Of a DNA stretch of 64,000 nt, positions 10,486 through 23,100 are shown piece by piece (the first letter of the stretch is position 1; each line of letters opens with the position of its first letter). The notes below the pieces were generated by a model. That model saw nothing but the letters and a program-made list of their open reading frames with translations, was not told the DNA's origin and searched no databases. The stretch comes from Paramecium octaurelia (lineage: Eukaryota > Ciliophora > Oligohymenophorea > Peniculida > Parameciidae). Made by a program: the position numbers and the translations under genes. The DNA lies in contig CAJJDP010000023.1 of assembly GCA_905182995.1 (NCBI GenBank), forward strand, positions 533,474 to 597,473. The letters run 5' to 3'.

Positions 10486-11907
10486 ATGTAGGGATGCAAT
10501 AGATCATAAAAAATAGCCATCTGTACAGTTGGTTTGCCAGCACGAGGAAAAACATATATTTCTAGGAAATTGAATCGTTACTTTAATTGGTTGGGCTACA
10601 AGAGTAGAGTATTTATAAATGGAAATTACAGAAGAGAAATATGCGGTACTGAATGCAATTCTCAATTTTTTGATCCCCACAATGAGGAAGTACAATGAAT
10701 ACAAATAAATTTAGGCCCAAAAAGCAAGAAGCGATTGTGCTAAAATGGCATTACAAGATTTAATATAATTTCTTAAGAATGGAGGAGATGTAGGAATACT
10801 TGACGGAACAAACATCACAAGGGAAAGAAGACTTTAGATCGAAAGTGATTTGAAACAGTCTTTTAATGGAATTCAAACTCTGTGGATTGAATCCATATGT
10901 AATGATTCCAAAGTGATTTAAAATAATATCCGACTGACTAAGATCAACAACCCAGACTATTGCAACGTGAACTCTGATGAGGCTACGATAGATTTCCTTA
11001 ATAGAATCAAGATGTACGAGTAAATCTACGAAACTATAACCGACGATGAGAATCTCTCATACATCAAGACTATGAACGTCGGAGCAGACGTACTAAACAT
11101 GTTTCCATGCTTAGATTATAGTTCATTAAGTCTATGGCTTTCTGTTGTCCAAGATCGTATCCTTTATTATGAATCTACATACCTATCCCAGACCAATCTA
11201 CTTATCTCGACACGGAGAGAGCCAGTACAATGTTGACGATAGAGTAGGAGGAGATTCCGATTTATCTGAGTTGGGCGAGATGTATGCAGACAAGTTGGCA
11301 GACTTTTTCTTTAAAGAGTTTCCCACTAAAGAAATGAAAAATGAAATCATCTTCTTTACATCCACTATGCGAAGAGCTATCCATACATCTGATGTTGTGG
11401 CTAATAAATTAGAAATTTAACCATTACAATTAAAGACATTAGATGAAATCAATGTAGGTATATGCGATGGAATGACATATACTGAAATTGCATAGAAATT
11501 TCCCAGTGATTTTTAAGTATTCATTTTATAATATTATCACTCCTTAGGAAAGAAAAATCAATAAATTAGGTTATAGATATCCAAGAGGAGAATCATATTT
11601 AGATTTAATTAGTAGAATTGAACCTGTGATATTTGAGATTGAAAGATCAAGACAACCAGTTATGATAATTGCTCATTAAGCCATTTTAAGATGTTTATAT
11701 GCTTACTTCCATCAAAATGAGATACCAGAAGTACCCACTCTGGATATACCGTTACATTGTGTGATAAAATTGACTCCGGCTGCCTACTTTTGCGATGAAA
11801 AAAGAGTGTTGATCAACCCTTAAACTGGAGAAATCTCAATTAAGGAAGAATATGTATAAGAATTTGTGAGATCAAAGAGCAAATAGAAGAGCTTTATTGA
11901 TTTATGA
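10486..11907 (+). CDS. PFKFB: 6-phosphofructo-2-kinase / fructose-2,6-bisphosphatase
   Basis: Bifunctional cytosolic enzyme that makes and breaks fructose 2,6-bisphosphate, the signal controlling glycolytic flux. Introns 10690-10714, 11090-11114 and 11517-11547 (25, 25 and 31 nt) leave 446 residues. The kinase half has the P-loop GLPARGKTYIS near residue 17. The phosphatase half has the catalytic phosphohistidine motif LSRHGESQYN and the second catalytic histidine in IIAHQAILRCLYAYF. The family block TYPRPIYLSRHGES is exact. There is almost no N-terminal regulatory extension and a short C-terminus, so regulation by N-terminal phosphorylation as in animal isoforms is not evident. Both halves look intact. 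Confidence 0.95.
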
Positions 11908-12047
11908 TTATATTCATCGAATGTTAATGGAGTGATCATCATTCATAATAATATATTTTATTTATATATTATGTGAAAATAAATATTCGTTTTTCGATTT
12001 TTAGCACAAAATAATCCTCAGACGTATGTCAATAATAATTACAATAA

Positions 12048-13258
12048 ATGTTAAAACTAACTCTTTGTGTATTGTTGGTGCTTGGTGCAACAGCCATCAA
12101 TGTCTAATCCTCCGTCTGGACTAGTCGTGACTAAAAGGCTCTTGCTTAAATTCACTCATCTGGTTGGGGCAAGTTCATTTTGAATTATGCCGAACTCCAC
12201 ATGACAACCGGAGGTATTCTCTCTGAACTCAACAGCGAAATTGCAAAACTCGTAAACCCATATCACTAATAATTAAGGTTGATGAACTAGAAGAGGAATT
12301 AGCTGGAGTCCATCACGAATATAACAGAAGAACTGACGTTCATAACAGAGAAGTAGCAAGACTTGAATAAGAAATCCAAGACAAGGAGAGAGGTACCAAT
12401 CGTTTCTGATCCTTTTTAGAACTCTTCAACGCTCACGATTTCTATGATAATGTCCTCATCCCATAAAGAGATAGATTTGCTGCCTAACTTGAATAATTAC
12501 AAGAAAACATCGCCTAAAACAGAAGAACACTCCAAGAATCCACTGTCTAAAGAGAAAACGATCACGAGACCTTTGAAGCTTAAGTTGCAGAACACAATGA
12601 TGCTATTAGTGCCATCGATGAATGCCTCTAATTATTGAGCACAATCGAAACCCCATCTCTTGCTTAAATCAAGAAGGTTTAAAAGAACCTCACCAAAATC
12701 CAAAACTCATTGAAAAAGCACAACTAATTCCAAATCTTTGTCAAAGTACTTTTGGAAATCACAGTTGAATCCAACTTCGCCGATCAAGGTGCTCTCAGAG
12801 ACGTAACTTATTTTCTCATTCCTAGATTATTGTTGCCTTCAATAACTTGAGAGTTGAATTAGTTGATTCTCTCAACTAAATCACAGCCGATGAAGCTTAA
12901 GCTGTTATCGACTTCAACGCCCAAGTTGTCTAATTGAACTAAGAACATGCTGAATTCTAAAGAGCCGTCGTTGTTAAGAATGCTGAAATTGAAGCCAACG
13001 CTAGTACTATCTACATATCTAATCCATTTAGACAAGATTGAATAAACCCTTGACCTCATCGATGAACTCGATGCTGATTTAGCAACCCTCAACGGATAAT
13101 TATAAGCTGAAAACGATGACTTTGCCTTTGCCACCGATGTCTACAATTCAACCGTTGCAGAATACAACAAAGAAATCAATGCTGCCAACCAAGCCTTAGA
13201 ATTGCTCAATTAACCAAGATTTTAAGATTATGTTAAATCATAACTCAAAGGAGCATGA
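12048..13258 (+). CDS. Trichocyst matrix protein (TMP family), second gene
   Basis: Secreted structural protein of the trichocyst core. Introns 12252-12277, 12393-12419, 12803-12825 and 13004-13031 (26, 27, 23 and 28 nt) leave 368 residues. A signal peptide ([16 protein letters not shown]) precedes long coiled-coil stretches, for example [19 protein letters not shown] and ELLNQPRFQDYVKSQ at the C-terminus. Codon use is unusually C-rich at third positions (GTC, CTC, GCC, ATC) compared with its neighbours, as expected for a very highly expressed secretory product; the TMP at 2580-3711 shares part of this bias. It has the same exon number as that gene but differs in sequence. Confidence 0.9.
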
Positions 13259-14115
13259 TCTATTCAATAATATCATTCAAAAGTTATCACCCATTCTAGC
13301 AAATTTTTATTTTTTTCTATTCTCTCTGACTTACACTAACTAAATTGGAAATCTTCCTCTTGTAATAAATTTTAGATTGAAAATCATCTCCTTTTTAATT
13401 ATAACAAATTCACAAAAATCTGATTTTTCATCAGATGACTTATTTTTCAGACATTACTTAATTTTGGATTGTACCAAATTAAGAAAGTTGTTTGAAATTA
13501 TTTGATGGATTAAACTCCTTAGCTATTAAAAACCTTCTCTATTTCGCAATAAATTTTAGACTTAAAAAAATATAATTGATTATAGACATATCTGAAGAGT
13601 TACAAATTAGCAAAGCTTAATTCGGCACATTATAGAATGTTCACGAAATAATCAAGCAATTTAATAGCTTAGATAACCCAATATCAGTGGGTATTTTTTG
13701 GAATTTTAAGAAATTAGTGATTAAAAAGAATGTCATTCATTGTCTTTTAATAATGATCGATCCTTTTGATTATTGAATATAAAAGATCAATTTAGATATA
13801 TTATAGAAAATAGAAAGTTTTTTAAAAATGTTAAAAATTGTAGTTTTTATTATGAAATCTTGTTCAAAAGTTGATTTTATTAGAAAAACAATTTAATATA
13901 TTGTTTGTTGTGAATAGATGCAATCTCGTTGTTCGTGTATATGTCTTATAAGGATAAAGAATCATATCCCAATATTGATCAACGATTCGCTTAAGATTAC
14001 AACATTTATTACTCTTTGCTGATTTATTATTTTAATTCCTAATTATAATTTTAATTAATTTTCGTTTAATTTTGAAGTATTTTGTTATTATATAAAATAA
14101 TAATTTGTTATCAAG
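13259..14115. other. Intergenic, 857 bp
   Basis: AT-rich sequence between two plus-strand genes. Short frames exist, for example one starting at 13918, but none has a family motif or convincing composition. It must contain the 3' end of the trichocyst gene and the promoter of the B-box/Kelch gene. No RNA gene or repeat was recognised. Confidence 0.55.
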
Positions 14116-16054
14116 ATGGACACAGAAGAAGAATGTTTCTCTGGAGATGAAATAGATCAATTTAATTGTCCTAAACATTCATTAATTTATACTAGTAACT
14201 TTATTTTTTAAGTAATTAGATTACTGTACAACTACATAATAATTGCTGTGCCAAGAATGTATGATCAAATGCAGTTTGAAAGTATAAAACATTATTTCAA
14301 TAGAAAAAGTAAGATTCTTAATAATAAATTAGGCTTTGAATAACATAAGCTAATAAAATAAATAATAATTGTAGAAAGTTCAAAAAATCATTAAGAACTT
14401 TAACACTCTAGATGATCAGATTTAAAAAGAAAATAATTAAATAAATAAAATGTCTCAGCTCCAAATTTAATCATTAAGTTCAATTTGCACATAAATTGTT
14501 GAGATTGTATAATTGAAATTTCAAGAATTGATTGAATAAGTTGAAGTCCATAAAATGAAACATTAATAGTCTTTATAGGATTAAAAAGTACACCTAATTA
14601 TTATTATAAAAGTGTATAATTGATGAATATAGGGGAAGAGGAATCCAATTAGAGAAGAATATTGTAAATTAATAGAATACCTCTGGATATGAGCAATTGA
14701 AAAAGTTTCGAGAATATTACACTATAAATTGCAAGACAATCAAAGAACTCGAAAACGAATATGATAATTTATCACAAGCTCCTAAAATTTAATACTAGTA
14801 ATTGTAAATCAAAAATGCAAATGACATAGTCAAATAAATCTCTAATCTATTATGTATTTTAGAAAGAGACTCAGACTATAGAATAAAACGAGTATCATCT
14901 AAATTGTTTTAACAACCTAACACTACAAGGGCAAGTCCATTTTCCAAAAAGGGGTTTACTTAACATAGCCAACCTCATTTTAGTTTATAATCGTCTAAAC
15001 ACTAAATACGAAAGACAGAAGTCAAACAAATAACTTTAGATATACCAACAGATATTAGTTCAATTTTAGACAAAGCATCCCCTGAACAATCAATTATTAA
15101 TGATTTCTTTAGTAACAAGTAATCATTAAGCGAGCATTCAATTTCAAAGATGGAGATTCCTATTTAAAATCAAACTCAATTTTATATTATCGGAGGGTTA
15201 TTGAAGGGCCAAAGATAAAATCTTATTGAACTAGTTGATATACAATCAAAGTAATCTAGTTAACATGACTTTTTGGTATCAAACCGTTATGGCTTTTAAA
15301 TAGCATATCATGGAGATCAAATTCTATTGATAGGAGGGAAGTAAGAGGGCATTAGAACAGCTTTATGTGAATCATATGATCCAAATTTAAAACAATCCAA
15401 GATCTCTTAATTAATACTTACAAAAGGAGTTAGTGGGTTGGCATCAAAATAAATAGGAAATAAGTTATACATTTCAGGAGGGAAAACAGATTAAGGAATT
15501 TAAGACATTTTTTAACTTATCAATTTAGATACGTATTAAACCAAGAACTTATAAGCTGTTCCTATTAAATGCTATAATCATACCTTAGTTTAAGGTAATG
15601 AACCAAATACTTTGTATTTATTTGATGAACAAGGATGTTTCAAATACGATATCACAACTAATCAATGGAAAAAAATCAAATCTCCTAATTAACCAAGAAG
15701 AAACCATGTTTCTTTGACTCTACCTGATGGTATTTGGATTTTTGGAGGAAGATCTGGCAAAAAATACATTAAATAAATTGAAAAATATGATGAAACTGAT
15801 TAATAATTTTATTAAATGGGTGAATTAGTCTGTCCTACAATTAAATTTGATGCAATAGTAAGTGATGACTATTAATTTGTGTATTTAGTTGGAGGAAAGA
15901 CATAGGAAAATATTCCTAGTTCAAATATTTGGAAGTATATTATTATAATAATAATAATTTCATTAGGTATTCCATATTGACAAATTAATGTTTACTTCAC
16001 AGTTAATTCACAAAGCCGAGATATTCTCATAAATTGATACCCAAAAAAGCTTGA
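14116..16054 (+). CDS. B-box, coiled-coil and Kelch-repeat protein
   Basis: A 610-residue protein with three parts. Near residues 18-48 a B-box-type zinc finger reads FNCPKHSLIY followed by LLCQECMIKC. Residues of about 60-200 form a Gln-rich coiled coil. The C-terminal half is a Kelch beta-propeller with repeated GG motifs: QFYIIGGLLKGQ, QILLIGGKQEG, KLYISGGKTD, GIWIFGGRSG and FVYLVGGKTQ. Introns 14195-14219, 14309-14332, 14588-14612 and 15935-15966 (25, 24, 25 and 32 nt) give 611 codons with TGA. The last intron restores the final Kelch blade (IWKYSILTNQCLLHSQFTKP). The architecture suggests a scaffold or ubiquitin-ligase adaptor; the partner is unknown. B-box plus Kelch proteins without a RING are common in ciliates. 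Confidence 0.82.
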
Positions 16055-16431
16055 TTTTAATTAATAATGTTTATTTAACTATTTAATTTTCAATTTTAAT
16101 AAATAGATATTATTATTGCTCTAAAAAATCTTTTTTAAGGAAATTAACATATCAAGACATTGTTCTAGATATTTTTTTGAGCAATCTTCATATCTAATTA
16201 TTGCTTCAAATTCATTAATATAAAAAATCTATCAGCGTAAGTTTAATAACATTTTCAACTTTTTAAAATTGAAGTTTTATAATATCTTGACCATTAATAT
16301 TCACTTTTACATATTTTCTCAATTTTGTTATTCATTATAAAATTTGATTTAACAATTCTAAGTTCTAAATACAATTCAATATATTACATTAAATAAGCAA
16401 CTATAACTAATTTATTTTAAAATTAAAAGTA
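16055..16431. other. Intergenic
   Basis: AT-rich spacer between the B-box/Kelch stop and the STPG start, both on the plus strand. No coding frame with family character and no structural RNA seen. Confidence 0.55.
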
Positions 16432-17309
16432 ATGAGCAAACCATCTCACAGTCCGAATGAATTGATTGAATTTGAAAACCACAATCGAAATTCTTCCTTT
16501 GGAAAGAGTAAAATGATTATTTGAAAGTAGAGTTATTGTCAACGGTTCCAAATGTTCCTGCCTTTGGCTTTGGAACTTCTAGTAGACATTAGGCTTAACA
16601 AGTATACCGAGAAAATAGGCTGATGGAGAAAGGTAAACATAGTCCAGGTCCAATCTATAATCCTACAAAAAATTTTGATTAATAAGCTGCTAGAGCTCCT
16701 AGTGCAGGAATGGGAACATCTACAAGATAGAGTTTAAACACAAATCACTATGATCATTACAAAAGAAAAGATGTCGATGTATTGTTATTTATAATCATTA
16801 GTTTGAACCTTAAAAAGCTGAGCATCTCAGAAAATGGTCTGCAGGAACAGTTAGAATTGGGTAAGAACAACGATTCTTATAGAAAGAACTTACAAAGACA
16901 CCAGGACCTAATTATGATGTAACCTAGAGAATTCAAGGCCCAAAATATACTATGGGTAATAGAAGGGCTCATTCTGTTTCTTTTTCGACTCCGAGTAAGG
17001 TTGGACCAGGAACATACAAACCAAAAAAAGATTTCTCAACAGAATTGCAAGAATAACCTAAATACTCATTTACTAAAGCTCCGAAAATACCGTAACAAAA
17101 GAACATAGATAAAAATTAGACATATTATGTGCAGTATAAATGTATTCTATGAATTTAGAGAAAGTATTGGAGCTCAAGTGGCATCTACTAAACCAAATAA
17201 ACCATCATTTAGTTTCGGCAAAGGAGTTAGAGAAGCTAAATTAGCTATGTACAAAAACGATTTTGTAAAGATTGGGGTTAATATAAAGATCCCACATCCA
17301 AAATTTTGA
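16432..17309 (+). CDS. STPG/shippo-repeat ciliary protein
   Basis: Proteins with Pro-Gly-Pro repeats (STPG/ODF3/shippo family) bind axonemal microtubules as inner proteins. Introns 16508-16527, 16779-16801 and 17134-17158 (20, 23 and 25 nt) leave 269 residues. Repeats are seen as PAFGFGTSSRH, HSPGPIYNP, KTPGPNYDVT, YTMGNRRAH and VGPGTYKPKKDF; the last part is PSFSFGKGVREAK. The pattern of a phenylalanine/glycine strand followed by PGPxxY is diagnostic of the family, although the repeats are loose. Its stop is only 12 bp from the stop of the converging S11 peptidase gene. A 20-nt intron is among the shortest in the window. Confidence 0.8.
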
Positions 17310-17321
17310 ATTAAAATTGTT

Positions 17322-18742
17322 TCACAATAATTTTATCAGAATTTCAGCATCTTTAAATCTTTAAAGCATATTCGAACTTTGTAAGACTATCACAATCGCA
17401 TCAAAATCATCAGTTTTATAATAACCACTGAAACATGGACCAGCATTTGAAGTGATTCCAGTTTTGATTCCTTCCCACCCCTCTTTTTTCAATAACTTAT
17501 TTGTGTTTTTCCATTTATAATAAGTTCCCTAGCTTCCTTATTCAGTTATTGCATAAGTCTTAAAACATCTTGTATTTACAATTTCCATGAATTCTTTAAT
17601 TTTGATGCATTCCTCAACTAATTTAAAGATGTCCAACGGACATGAGACATTTAATGTGTCATTTAATCCATGAACTGAATTATAATTAGTTTTATCCATT
17701 TTTAAATTTTCAGCATGATTATTCATCATCTATAAGAATTAAGTTCTTAATTAAAATTTATTTTTTTCTATCTCTAGTTCACAATCAATGTAATGTCCAT
17801 TACAATATCTTTGAATGTTATCACAAGTTTTTAAGAATGCAATTGCATAACTTAATACCAAAGCTGCATCATTTCCAGAGGGTAACATCATTGCAAATAA
17901 TAACTACCTTACATTCATAATACCTCCTGCATTCAAGAAGGCACTTGTACCATCTATGCATTCAGCATGCCCAGGAATCTTTATTCTTATAGATTCCATA
18001 TCAATTCGTTTTTCTTCTAAAAATTTTAATGTTGTGTAGCAAGTCATCACTTTTGTAATTGATGCCACCTCACTTTTTTATTGATCTTAATATGCGTATA
18101 TCTTTTTAAATACTGTTTCCCCTTTATTTCTTTTGAAAATTGCCCATTTTTTAGAACTAACCTTGTGTTTTATTTTAGAACTGATTGGTATTGAAATCGA
18201 CAGGACATCTGATTTACTTCCTTAACTAACTATGCTCTTTTGACTCATTATACTCAAAGCTGTAGAAACTGGTTTTTTTTGTTGTTATTCTTTTCTTACA
18301 AAATACTCTTATATTAGATCATTTGATACTTGTTACTTCTCTTTACTAAATTTCTGCATATTTTTTTATTCTATCCCTCATGACTTAACCAGGTAATATT
18401 GGAAAACTATTTATTTATAAGGTTTGAATTTGTTTTTTCTTTTTCTCTTCTTAAGCATATCGTTACAATGCTTCCAAATAAGTTTCAATATATGTATAGT
18501 CTGAATGATTTTCACTTCTTTTCTAATAATTGTATAATTCTTACTCTTTATTACATACTTTCGTTTATGTAGTATCTTAAAGGAGTCTGCAAAGGTTTAT
18601 TATTATGAAGCTTAGGCGTAGCACTTTTAAGACTCCTACCTTTTAATTCAGGAAGGGCCATTTAGGAATCATCGGAAGTAGACTGGGCACTTTTGCGATG
18701 GAATTTCTATAATGATACTGATAATCCTTCCTTTGGATTCAT
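17322..18742 (-). CDS. Peptidase S11 (D-Ala-D-Ala carboxypeptidase/PBP5-like)
   Basis: Serine peptidase fold shared by penicillin-binding proteins and class A beta-lactamases. Introns 18523-18544 and 18306-18336 (22 and 31 nt) leave 455 residues. All three active-site motifs are present in order: SxxK as S210-I-T-K213, SxN as S271-G-N273, and KTG as K409-T410-G411, with family context EVASITKVMT, MLPSGNDAALVL and WEGIKTGIT. A 200-residue Lys/Gln-rich N-terminal region precedes the domain; there is no signal peptide or C-terminal membrane anchor, unlike bacterial PBP5. Ciliates make no peptidoglycan, so the substrate is open. Introns and ciliate codons show it belongs to this genome and is not contamination. 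An old bacterial origin is an inference. Confidence 0.88.
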
Positions 18743-20122
18743 ATAAATTTTTATTATATTTCTGTAATATAAGTTTTATTTAAATACATAATAATAGATA
18801 TTATGTTTATATCTAGTTGGTATTAAGGACTTTTTATTATAGGAAATTTTCCTCGGATGCCATACTCTGACTTTTTGCAAAACTTATTAAATTGTGTGCA
18901 TTTAATATTTGTTGAATCTTTTTCAAGATATGTCCAATAAAATTTATTTTTGTGAAAATTCTATTCAGAATTCTCCTTACTAATTTAGCTAATATTCCAT
19001 ACTTCTTATATTAAAAAATGGATATTTAATCAAAGCACTTATTTTAATACTTTATCTGATCTATTAGTTTATAAAATCAGAGTACATCAATAAGTGATTA
19101 ATTTTTATGAAGCACACATTCCCTGTCCTTTATATGATATTCATTCGAAATAAATATAAGAATACTAAAGTTTTATAATTTATAAAATAGGCTTTTGTGG
19201 ATTAATTCAAGATATAATAATCGTTTACTGTATTTAAAGTCAAATTTCTGTTGATTGTCTTCCAATATTATTTACGATTACTTTATATAAATTAAATAGG
19301 TTTTAATTATCAAAAATAAATACAATGTAAAAAGTAGAAAAAATTGAATTTATTAACATATGCTAAACCAAATTAATTTAAGCTTATAAATCATTAAACT
19401 TTTGGTTGGTTACCCTTTTATTTCAATTTTATTGTTTTAAGACTTGTCAGAAAATTTAGTAGATCTTCTTGTCAAATTTAGGATCATTATAGAAATTTGA
19501 TAAATTTTGATAGTGAAAAATGAGGATTATTGGTCAAAATGAACTAAAAATGTCTTTATTATATAAAACACAAAATGGATGAGCATATATTAAAAAGTGA
19601 AAAATCAAGAAGATGCTTTTTATTTATTTTCCGTAAAATCCCTTAATAGAAAAATCGTAAATTATGCACAATAAATTTACATGAAACTCAGAATACTCAG
19701 CTATATTTTAAATTCATAAAAAAAATTCATAAATTATATTTAATGATGCTCCGATCATTATATAAATTTAAAATGGATATCTCCTTTGTTAGTTAAAATT
19801 TTTAAGAGAAATTTAAACTTTCTTTGTATTTTCCAATTTATAAAATATGCATTATTTAATTTATAATTCAATAATATGAATACTTAAGTTGTTTAATGTA
19901 ATCATGGCCTTCTAATGACTTAAATATTGTTATCTCAAATTAAGCCCTGTTAATATAATAATAACATAGCCATTATTTTATAGTATTTCGATTTGTGATA
20001 AAATTATCTTATAATAAAATTGTAAATGAAAATATTTGGTTGATGAATGAGCTACTATATTTTCATTAAAGTTAGATTTATATAATATCTAAATATATAT
20101 ATAAATTAAATTAGCAGAAAGA
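18743..20122. other. Gene-poor 1.38-kb interval
   Basis: The longest stretch without a confident gene. It separates divergent genes, so two promoters should lie here. A 195-codon plus-strand frame (19575-20159, ATG to TGA) crosses it and overlaps the next gene start, but its composition is not convincingly protein-like and its chance probability is only a few percent. No repeat or RNA was recognised. Confidence 0.5.
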
Positions 20123-23100
20123 ATGTTCAAATTATTTGAACCTTACTACAAAGAATTGATTTTCTTGCTCTCGTAATTTTTATAACTTGAATTCGCTTAC
20201 CCTTAGATATTTTAAATCGTCCTCATAATATTAAACTAGCTGCAACCAATTGCCTTTAACTTTTACCCTATTTATAACTCAGGAAAATAATTTGATCCCA
20301 CCCTTTAATCGCTTCTTATCTCATCAAGACCATATTTATTCTTATTCAGTGAGGAGTCGAAAACAATAGTTGTCTGTTTTTGCTTTGCATTTTAATAGAT
20401 AATAATAACATTCACAATTTATCTAATTTTTAAATCGAGAAATAAATAATTTCATGAAATAAGAGTGTCTAATTTAATCCTTTAATACATTTGTCATTAT
20501 TATTACATGGTCTCATCCACATTCTATTGTTGGTTATTAGAGATATGTATGTTCAACATAACATAACTAAATGGTATAGTTATTGGAACAATAATGATAA
20601 TTGAAATTGGAGCAATTATAATAATCTCAGATATCGTATATTAAAGTGGATTAATTTTGAGAGTTTCTACGCAACTTCCCTTAAATAATAATACAGCAAA
20701 CTACTTCACAAAACCATTAAGGATATTTCAGATAATAATATTTTTCTTTTTTACTCATTAGAAATTGAGTATTGTTTTTTAAAACATTCTCAACATAATC
20801 ATATAATCTTTGCATATTTACTAGATTTTAGAATTAAAGATATATGCAAAAGAGAAATGTGCATTAACATCTCTTGTTTTTGCCTCTATTGGAATTGCCA
20901 TTTCAATGGAATCTCTTATAATGTAGACCAGAATTAATTATAATTTATGGCTATTGGTATCTCTTATAATGATATACTTACTGTAGTATATGTACAATAG
21001 ATAATTCCTATCATTATAAACTGTGGATGTAAGAAAATTGAAGTTTCTTTACTCTTATGTCGAAAGGCTTGATGGGAATGTTCAGAAAAATAAATTAAAA
21101 ATGACTCTAATAGTTTTTGAACACTAATAAAATTGTTTGAAGAATGAGTGTATTTGCAAGAAAGATATGAACATAAAGTAGAAAATATTCTAGCTTATTG
21201 AAATAAAATTTGAATAATTTTTAGAATAGAGAACCAAAAATATCTAACAACTTATACTTGACTTAGCCTAGATATTATTCAGAAGAAGGCAATTTGTAAA
21301 GGCATAATAAGTGATCTTTAAGGTTTTCCAATCCAAAGATTATTATCAAAACAAATACAACTCATTCAATATATCATTGACCACTCTTTGCCTTTTAGAC
21401 TTTTTAAAATATTAGATCGAGAATGATGTTCTAATATAAATGATGGAAAGAATGATCCTTACTAACCCGAATAATAAATTAATAGCTGATTCTTTAAAAT
21501 AATTTTCTATCAATGAAAACAGTGATCAATATATATAGATGAAATTAAAAAAGACAATTGTGGATAAAAGTTAATTCTATTACAATTTCATTGAGCATTC
21601 AAACAAGTTACAAGGAGATATAAATTATCCAATCAGAATTATTCGACAATTATAATAATTTCGAAATGAATTAACTGAAAGATATTAACAATTTCCAAGT
21701 ATTTATATAATGTTTTATATAGCTTCTAGCAATCAAAATGTATTAAAATTTTATTTATTAGAAGTCTTAAATGATTACATTGAAGCTTTTGATTTAAATA
21801 AAAATAAAGCATTAAATGATGAAAAGTATTAAATGTTTCATGACTCTGTCTATAATAAATTATTTGGGTAGAATCCATCCTATCTAGTTGCTGAAATCAA
21901 CAAAGATCTTGATGTAGTAATTATGAGGTAGTCGAAAAAGGCAATCAACAAATTTCAATCGCTTTATGGATCTAAAAAGAAAAACTGTCTCAACATCAGT
22001 GTGAATGATATAATACCAGAATATGTATACAAATAGCATAGAACACTAATTGAGCAGTTCTTTGATGAAGGAACTAATAAATATTATTAATAATAGAATC
22101 TTTCATTTTTAAAAGTGTGTGATAAGATAATGCTACCAATAGAAATGATGGTCGGACTAGATTAAAGCAGTTCTTAAGCATTTTCATTTCTGGTATTTTT
22201 CTATGAATAGATGGATTATAGATCATATTTAGTAGTGAATCAATCCTTTGATATTATCAATTGCAGTGAAAATATTAGTAACTAAATTTTAGGGAATAGT
22301 CAATATTCACCAGGATTCACTTTTACAAAAGTGCTTGGAAATATATTTAATATAATTCCAGACTTTGATTCTATGATTTAATCCAATGAAAAGAATTTCT
22401 TTAATCAAAATATACGACTCTTGAGTTCGAATGCCAAATCAGCAGCTTAACGATATCTAGATTATATCTGTAATATCATAATAGAGAGGAAATTTAAGAA
22501 TGAAAATATGTGTTTCATGGTTACTTTAGATAATATTAGAACAAATAATAATAGAAATTGCAGTGAATCTAGACTGGAAACCAGTATATTTTAGAGGCAA
22601 TAAACTCAGGAGTAACTCTTGATTCAAAAATTAGAGAGAATGAAAGAAGATATAGAAGAGGATATTGATAAAGTCTTCCCATATCAGGATATTTTTGATG
22701 TATCTTTAATAAAAAAAGCTAATCCTCTAAATTAAAGTGAAACCCATCATGTGGACTCCAAAATTTATATGACTGATCTATTGGTTGATCAGGAACAAAC
22801 TAATCCTGTGTAATTATAATTTTAGGGCAATAACAAATTATTTAGTCCCAAATAATCTATGAATGAGGAATTTATAAATAAAAAGAATTTTACATTCTAA
22901 AATGAGGCTAGAGATTTTGCGTCTGGCTCTTCAGTCACTATGATTAAAAAGTCAAAATTTTACAAAAAATTTGAAATAATTTATTCACTTTGCAAATCTT
23001 TGAAAAGTTCCTCGAAATTAATGAAAGCAAATTATAACTTTGTACTTTTCATTCTCTTAATTTTAGTGTATATAATAATTGTAAGTATTGTTATTTAACC

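Noticed and set aside
17127..17309. Separate small gene starting MCSINVFYEF
   Set aside because: It is the last exon of the STPG gene plus read-through of a 25-nt intron.
19575..20159. 195-codon plus-strand frame in the gene-poor interval
   Set aside because: Composition is biased by AT content, no family motif is seen, and it overlaps the start of the large membrane-protein gene. With TGA as the only stop such frames occur by chance.
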